Positions 13,542-13,894 of a stretch of DNA of 13,894 bases are shown here, in pieces; position 1 is the first letter of the stretch, and every line of letters begins with the position of its first letter. The notes beneath the pieces were generated by a model. That model did not search any database, was not told the DNA's origin, and worked only from the letters and a program-made list of their open reading frames with translations. The position numbers and the translations under genes were made by a program. Source of the stretch: Verrucomicrobiota bacterium (GTDB lineage: Bacteria; Verrucomicrobiota; Verrucomicrobiia; Chthoniobacterales; UBA10450); NCBI GenBank assembly GCA_003219925.1, contig QHQU01000001.1:1-13894 (forward strand). The letters run 5' to 3'.

Positions 13542-13894
13542 CTAATTGCGATGAGTTCGGGCAACTGCCGGTGACTCTGCCTCCAGCAAGATCTCAGCGC
13601 CTTCGCGGGCCCCTTCAATCACCATGGCTTTCCCGCTTTTCCTAACCAGTTCCCGCGCCTGTTCCACCATTCGATCGATCATGTCATCGTCATGACTGGG
13701 GTCGTGATGGAAAAGCAAAACCCTTTTCACATTCGCATCGAGCGCAAGCCCGACCACGCTGCTGAATGGACTGTGTCCCCACCCGATGTGTCCCGCATAT
13801 TCCTCGTCGGTATATTGCGCGTCCAGAATCGCGACTTCGCAATCCTGCAGAAACTCCACCATTTTGGCTCGCTCCGTGGCGGCAAAATTTCGCG
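13542..13894 (-). CDS. Metallo-beta-lactamase-fold hydrolase, C-terminal part (5' end outside window)
   Basis: The minus-strand frame stays open to the window edge, and family-like sequence (RNFAATERAKMVEFL) precedes the internal ATG at 13862, so the true start is further right. Visible are AILDAQYTDEEY with the metal-bridging aspartate position, GWGHSPFSSVVGLA with a ligand histidine, and VKRVLLFHHDPSHDDDMIDRM, the block typical of the C-terminal half of MBL-fold proteins near the cyclic-nucleotide phosphodiesterase and RNase Z-like branches. About 117 residues are present of an expected 250-300; the HxHxDH motif would be in the missing part. The substrate is unknown. It converges with the small membrane protein gene. 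Confidence 0.85.
   Translation of the reverse strand, partial: RNFAATERAKMVEFLQDCEVAILDAQYTDEEYAGHIGWGHSPFSSVVGLALDANVKRVLLFHHDPSHDDDMIDRMVEQARELVRKSGKAMVIEGAREGAEILLEAESPAVARTHRN

Noticed and set aside
1..13894. CRISPR array, tRNA or rRNA genes, phage or defence cluster
   Set aside because: No regularly spaced direct repeats, no tRNA-like arms with a GTTCGA-type loop, and no proteins of such families were seen by reading.

Overview
The window is a stretch of ordinary chromosome, moderately GC-rich, with coding on both strands. The gene repertoire, protein style and T-rich or short-tandem-repeat intergenic regions suggest a free-living, probably soil, bacterium of the Verrucomicrobiota (Chthoniobacterales-like). 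That placement is an inference from recognised families; no rRNA or tRNA gene is present to settle it. No mobile element, integrase, CRISPR array or recognisable defence system was found.

Layout from left to right. The plus-strand block at 1-3116 holds the 3' part of thiE (thiamine phosphate synthase), a PfkB-type carbohydrate/nucleoside kinase, a secreted DUF2147 protein, and a secreted nuclease that joins a thermonuclease-like domain to a ComEA-like helix-hairpin-helix. A minus-strand pair follows: a small secreted fibronectin type III protein (3266-3568) and a GNAT acetyltransferase (3834-4271). Then comes a roughly 560-base stretch with no secure gene. A tiny FmdB-like protein without the usual zinc cysteines (4835-5041) has a strong 11-bp hairpin directly in front of its start. 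Next is a minus-strand exported protein with an Ala-rich linker and a peptidoglycan-binding domain (5221-6234), followed by a clear intrinsic terminator. Divergent from it is a secreted metal-dependent amidohydrolase with a long extra N-terminal region (6492-8540). This converges on a MASE1 membrane hybrid histidine kinase (8695-10710). The plus strand resumes with an RraA/HMG-aldolase-like protein (11063-11767), an orphan periplasmic substrate-binding protein (11982-13220) and a His-rich single-span membrane peptide (13303-13506). The last feature is the 3' part of a minus-strand metallo-beta-lactamase-fold hydrolase that runs off the right edge.

The genes do not form one pathway. Shared themes are export (six proteins with signal peptides) and envelope function.

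The less ordinary signals lie between the genes. A broken copy of the small His-rich membrane protein sits on the other side of the substrate-binding protein gene. A T-rich block with a TAATTCTTA core recurs, always on the plus strand, upstream of plus-strand genes. The kinase C-terminus is echoed, mostly through synonymous or conservative changes, by an 8-codon reading frame that overlaps the start of the nuclease gene. Several unrelated short tandem repeats (6-, 7-, 9-, 13- and 14-mers) fill the spacers. No fully new system can be claimed from this sequence.
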